Of a stretch of DNA of 35,588 nt, positions 33,812-35,588 are shown one piece after another. Made by a program: the position numbers and the translations under genes. The stretch's first letter is position 1, and each line of letters opens with the position of its first letter. The notes beneath the pieces were generated by a model. That model was not told where the DNA came from, did not search any database, and saw nothing but the letters and a program-made list of their open reading frames with translations. Source of the DNA: Candidatus Aminicenantota bacterium (GTDB lineage: Bacteria; Acidobacteriota; Aminicenantia; Aminicenantales; Aminicenantaceae); the NCBI GenBank assembly GCA_016927475.1, contig JAFGMO010000012.1, positions 85,287-120,874 of the forward strand, read 5' to 3'.

Positions 33812-34506
33812 TCGTTGTTTTCTTCGATGAGCTCGGTTATGGAGTCTGAGGTTCCCGGACCTCTTCCCCCTTTGTACAGGACAAATAGTCCGTCTGACAC
33901 CCGGAACCAATAATCGCCTTTCCACAGCATAGACTTTAGACCGGTTAAAGAGCATTGAATGTGAATGGCTTCTACGGATTTTCCGTTGACGGAAACCGTT
34001 TCCCGGTCTTGGTATTTTGCGGAAAATTTGGCGATTTTTTTGGCGCCTGGGCCCTCAGCACCTACGGCCCAAAATTCCATTTCTTTTTCCCCGGAAAGAG
34101 CAAAAAGCTCCATGTCGATGGAAAAAATCTGTTTCCAGGGCAGGGCCCCAACCTCAAATGTTTTTTCTACGGATTTGTTTTGTTCGTTACCGGAAAAACG
34201 GATGATGCCGTTTTCCCGAATGCCTTGAAATTTGATGTTTTTGTCGGGATTATCGTATGTCCATTTGATTGTTGACAAGGATGAATCGAGAATAAAAACG
34301 ATCGTAACTGTCCGATTATTTTCTTTTTTCTTTAGATTGTAAATCCATCCGTCTTCAGTGGAACTTATGGTGTAATAGTGATAGATGATGCTGTCTCCCG
34401 CTTTTTCCCTGTAAAGAAGCGTTTTCTCGGCAGCAGGAAGGGAAATCCGGAACAAGATACCCAAGATGATAAAAAAGAACCATTTGTTTTTGGATTGTGA
34501 TTTCAT
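33808..34506 (-). CDS. Exported protein of unknown function, DUF3108/DUF6134-like
   Basis: The 232-residue protein starts with a signal peptide (FFFIILGILFRISLPAAE, about 9-26). The mature part is strand-rich and reads like DUF3108-type periplasmic proteins (YREKAGDSIIYHYYTISS, an AKYQDRETVSVNGKSVEA segment and a final KGDYWFRVSDGLFVLY), in which repeated strands form an open barrel or sheet. The ATG at 34506 was taken because upstream sequence has no signal and the codon directly leads the peptide. It is translationally coupled to the kinase gene by a four-base overlap. Function unknown. Confidence 0.78.
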   Translation of the reverse strand: MKSQSKNKWFFFIILGILFRISLPAAEKTLLYREKAGDSIIYHYYTISSTEDGWIYNLKKKENNRTVTIVFILDSSLSTIKWTYDNPDKNIKFQGIRENGIIRFSGNEQNKSVEKTFEVGALPWKQIFSIDMELFALSGEKEMEFWAVGAEGPGAKKIAKFSAKYQDRETVSVNGKSVEAIHIQCSLTGLKSMLWKGDYWFRVSDGLFVLYKGGRGPGTSDSITELIEENNE

Positions 34507-34561
34507 TCCGCAAATTATAGCAAAACACCGGGTATTTGTCTTGGGAGAAAACGGAAAAAAC

Positions 34562-34590
34562 TTGACATCCGTTTTTTGATACTCTATAAA
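34562..34590 (+). promoter_or_regulatory. Strong sigma70-type promoter for the hisG transcript
   Basis: TTGACA (34562-34567) is a consensus -35, and TATAAA (34585-34590) follows after 17 bp. Transcription would begin near 34597, about 230 nt before hisG. It is divergent from the exported-protein gene at 34506. Confidence 0.65.
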
Positions 34591-34597
34591 TGCCTTC

Positions 34598-34663
34598 ATG
34601 AGCTGCAACGTAAAATATTTCATCAAATACTGCAAAGTCAAATCCAATCTCCATTGCAGCTAA
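34598..34663 (+). CDS. Possible leaderless 21-residue leader peptide
   Basis: An ATG falls at the predicted transcription start and opens a 21-residue frame (about MSCNVKYFIKYCKVK and a short tail) with three cysteines, ended by TAA. AGCTGCAA (34601-34608) and TTGCAGCT (34654-34661) in this frame are perfect inverted repeats. There is no histidine run. Whether it is translated is unproven. Confidence 0.3.
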   Translation: MSCNVKYFIKYCKVKSNLHCS

Positions 34664-34681
34664 TCCTGCCTTTCTTATAAT
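34654..34681 (+). promoter_or_regulatory. Second promoter candidate upstream of hisG
   Basis: A consensus -10 TATAAT (34676-34681) lies 16 bp after TTGCAG (34654-34659), a poor -35. It could give a shorter leader of about 140 nt. Confidence 0.3.
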
Positions 34682-34711
34682 CCTTCCTGTTTTTTATTCC
34701 TGGAAACGGAT

Positions 34712-34728
34712 CATATCTAAAAGATATG
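34712..34728 (+). other. Small hairpin in the hisG leader
   Basis: CATATCT (34712-34718) and AGATATG (34722-34728) form a perfect 7-bp stem with an AAA loop, followed 20 nt later by a strong ribosome site (AGAGGAGGT) of a micro-ORF. Confidence 0.35.
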
Positions 34729-34757
34729 AAACGGAAAATCATGAAGAGGAGGTCCTG

Positions 34758-34817
34758 ATGAACACGTGTTTCACCATAGAGAATCATATTAAGCGGATGG
34801 GCCTTTTTGTTTTTTGA
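34758..34817 (+). CDS. Possible 19-residue leader peptide before hisG
   Basis: ATG at 34758 stands behind AGAGGAGGT, the best ribosome site in this region, and opens a 19-codon frame ending in TGA at 34815-34817. It closes 13 nt before hisG, which has its own GAGGGGG site. It contains a single histidine codon, so it is not an ordinary his attenuator peptide, but its strong ribosome site suggests translation that may couple to hisG. Confidence 0.4.
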   Translation: MNTCFTIENHIKRMGLFVF

Positions 34818-34830
34818 AGCGAGGGGGCCG

Positions 34831-35588
34831 ATGAAAAAATTAAAGATGGTCATTCCCAAAGGACGCATGTTTGATAATGTTGCACGTCTTCTGTCGGATG
34901 CGGGGCTCCGCTTCAGGATGAACAACCGCCTTTATGTTCCCTGGTTTGAGGATAATGAGATTGAAGGTAAGATCATGAAACCTCAAAGCATTCCTAAATT
35001 GATCGAGCTGGGATCACATGATGTCGGATTTACGGGTTTTGATTGGATTCAGGAGACGGATTCCGACGTTTCGGAGGTTTTGGATCTCAAGCTGGATCCT
35101 GTACGGATCATGGCTGCGGTCCCTTACGGCAGCAGCCGGTCCCATATAAGATCCCGAAAAATTGTTGTGGCTTCGGAATACGAAAGGATCGCCAGGAATT
35201 TTTTGGATAGGGAAAAATATGATTACGTACTCATTCGGAGCTATGGAGCCACGGAAGCTTTTCCTCCCCAGGATGCTGATATGATTATTGACAATTCGGC
35301 GACAGGGAGGACTCTTAAGGAGCATGATTTGAAGGTTGTTGCTTCGATTATGGAATCATCAACCCGTTTTATCGCCAATCCTCGCGTTCACCAGACGGGA
35401 TGGAAGAAAGAAAAAATCGAAGAACTCAGGATGCTCTTTGTTTCTGTTTTGAATGCACGGGAAAGGGTGATGCTGGAGATGAATGTTCCGGGAGAAAAAC
35501 TTGAGGAATTGGTTCGCGTTCTTCCTTGCATGCGGTCTCCGACCGTTCAGAGGCTTTATGGCGAGCAGGGATATGCGGTTAAAGTGGC
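34831..35588 (+). CDS. hisG: ATP phosphoribosyltransferase (first step of histidine synthesis), 3' end missing
   Basis: The frame runs open to the window end, so the stop lies beyond; about 252 residues are visible. It shows VIPKGRMFDNVARLL at the N-terminus, the family's IPKLIELGSHDVGFTGFDW segment, the PRPP-binding region with DNSATGRTLKEHDLKVV, and MESSTRFIANP. After residue 200 it continues with an ACT-like HisG C-terminal domain (RVLPCMRSPTVQRLY), so it is the long, histidine-regulated form. The enzyme joins ATP and PRPP in the first committed step. Start ATG with GAGGGGG upstream. Downstream his genes are likely beyond the edge. Confidence 0.95.
   Translation, partial: MKKLKMVIPKGRMFDNVARLLSDAGLRFRMNNRLYVPWFEDNEIEGKIMKPQSIPKLIELGSHDVGFTGFDWIQETDSDVSEVLDLKLDPVRIMAAVPYGSSRSHIRSRKIVVASEYERIARNFLDREKYDYVLIRSYGATEAFPPQDADMIIDNSATGRTLKEHDLKVVASIMESSTRFIANPRVHQTGWKKEKIEELRMLFVSVLNARERVMLEMNVPGEKLEELVRVLPCMRSPTVQRLYGEQGYAVKV

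Noticed and set aside
33812..33955. Extended start for the GHMP kinase
   Set aside because: The added 48 residues are basic, lie over the coding sequence of the upstream gene, and the kinase motif begins right after the ATG at 33811.
34758..34817. Classic histidine attenuator
   Set aside because: The micro-ORF has only one histidine codon, and there is no terminator/antiterminator pair with a T-run before hisG.
34597..34830. T-box riboswitch before hisG
   Set aside because: The conserved tRNA-acceptor-binding bulge sequence and terminator are not visible.
1..35588. CRISPR array, tRNA, rRNA or transposase gene
   Set aside because: I found no regularly spaced direct repeats, no cloverleaf-like sequence, no rRNA sequence and no transposase reading frame in the repeat elements or elsewhere.

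Overview
The window looks like chromosomal DNA of a Gram-negative, didermal, probably anaerobic heterotroph. It encodes putative outer-membrane beta-barrels, Tat-type and lipoprotein signals, many secreted peptidases, MacB-type permeases and a tricorn-like protease. That mix resembles Aminicenantota or Acidobacteriota relatives, but this is only an inference; there is no rRNA or other marker here. Coding density is high and base composition looks even. I see no prophage, transposase gene, CRISPR array, tRNA or rRNA.

Layout. (a) 2-6335: the 3' part of a MacB/FtsX-type permease, then a HAD phosphatase, a Tat-exported sulfatase, a small putative lipoprotein and a CoA-disulfide-reductase-like flavoprotein. 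(b) 6374-9709: an Fe-S PD-(D/E)XK nuclease, a LolA-like exported protein, a bidirectional terminator, and dinB on the minus strand. (c) 10096-19520: a peptide-utilisation run of gamma-glutamyltranspeptidase, CDF metal transporter, S9 peptidase, tricorn-type S41 protease and beta-lactamase-fold hydrolase. (d) 19636-21987: two tandem paralogous outer-membrane barrels, the first carrying an SH3b domain. (e) 22067-22996 (minus): a Tat-type aldo/keto reductase. (f) 23463-25553: a sodium:solute symporter translationally linked to three very small membrane proteins of 96, 39 and 27 residues, the last two being very short. (g) 25602-32253: an apparent exopolysaccharide locus, with a large deacetylase/glycosidase-like membrane protein, a processive family-2 glycosyltransferase and an outer-membrane barrel in overlapping frames. 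(h) 32260-34506 (minus): a TerB-like protein, a GHMP kinase and an exported protein. (i) 34831-end: hisG, cut by the window edge, behind a leader of about 230 nt that contains two possible micro-ORFs.

The most unusual non-coding signal is a repeat family. Two copies of about 255 bp (9822-10076 and 23115-23367) lie upstream of ggt and of the symporter. Their ends are inverted repeats that change together between copies, and inside are two more helices, so each copy can fold into a three-way junction. A 27-nt mini-copy at 4938-4964 keeps only the two ends, in opposite orientation, upstream of the flavoprotein gene. The family could be a MITE-like element, a structured RNA, or both.

Functionally the genes fit a cell living on polymers and peptides: secreted or periplasmic peptidases and sulfatase release small molecules, the symporter imports solutes, and the GT2 locus builds a surface polysaccharide.
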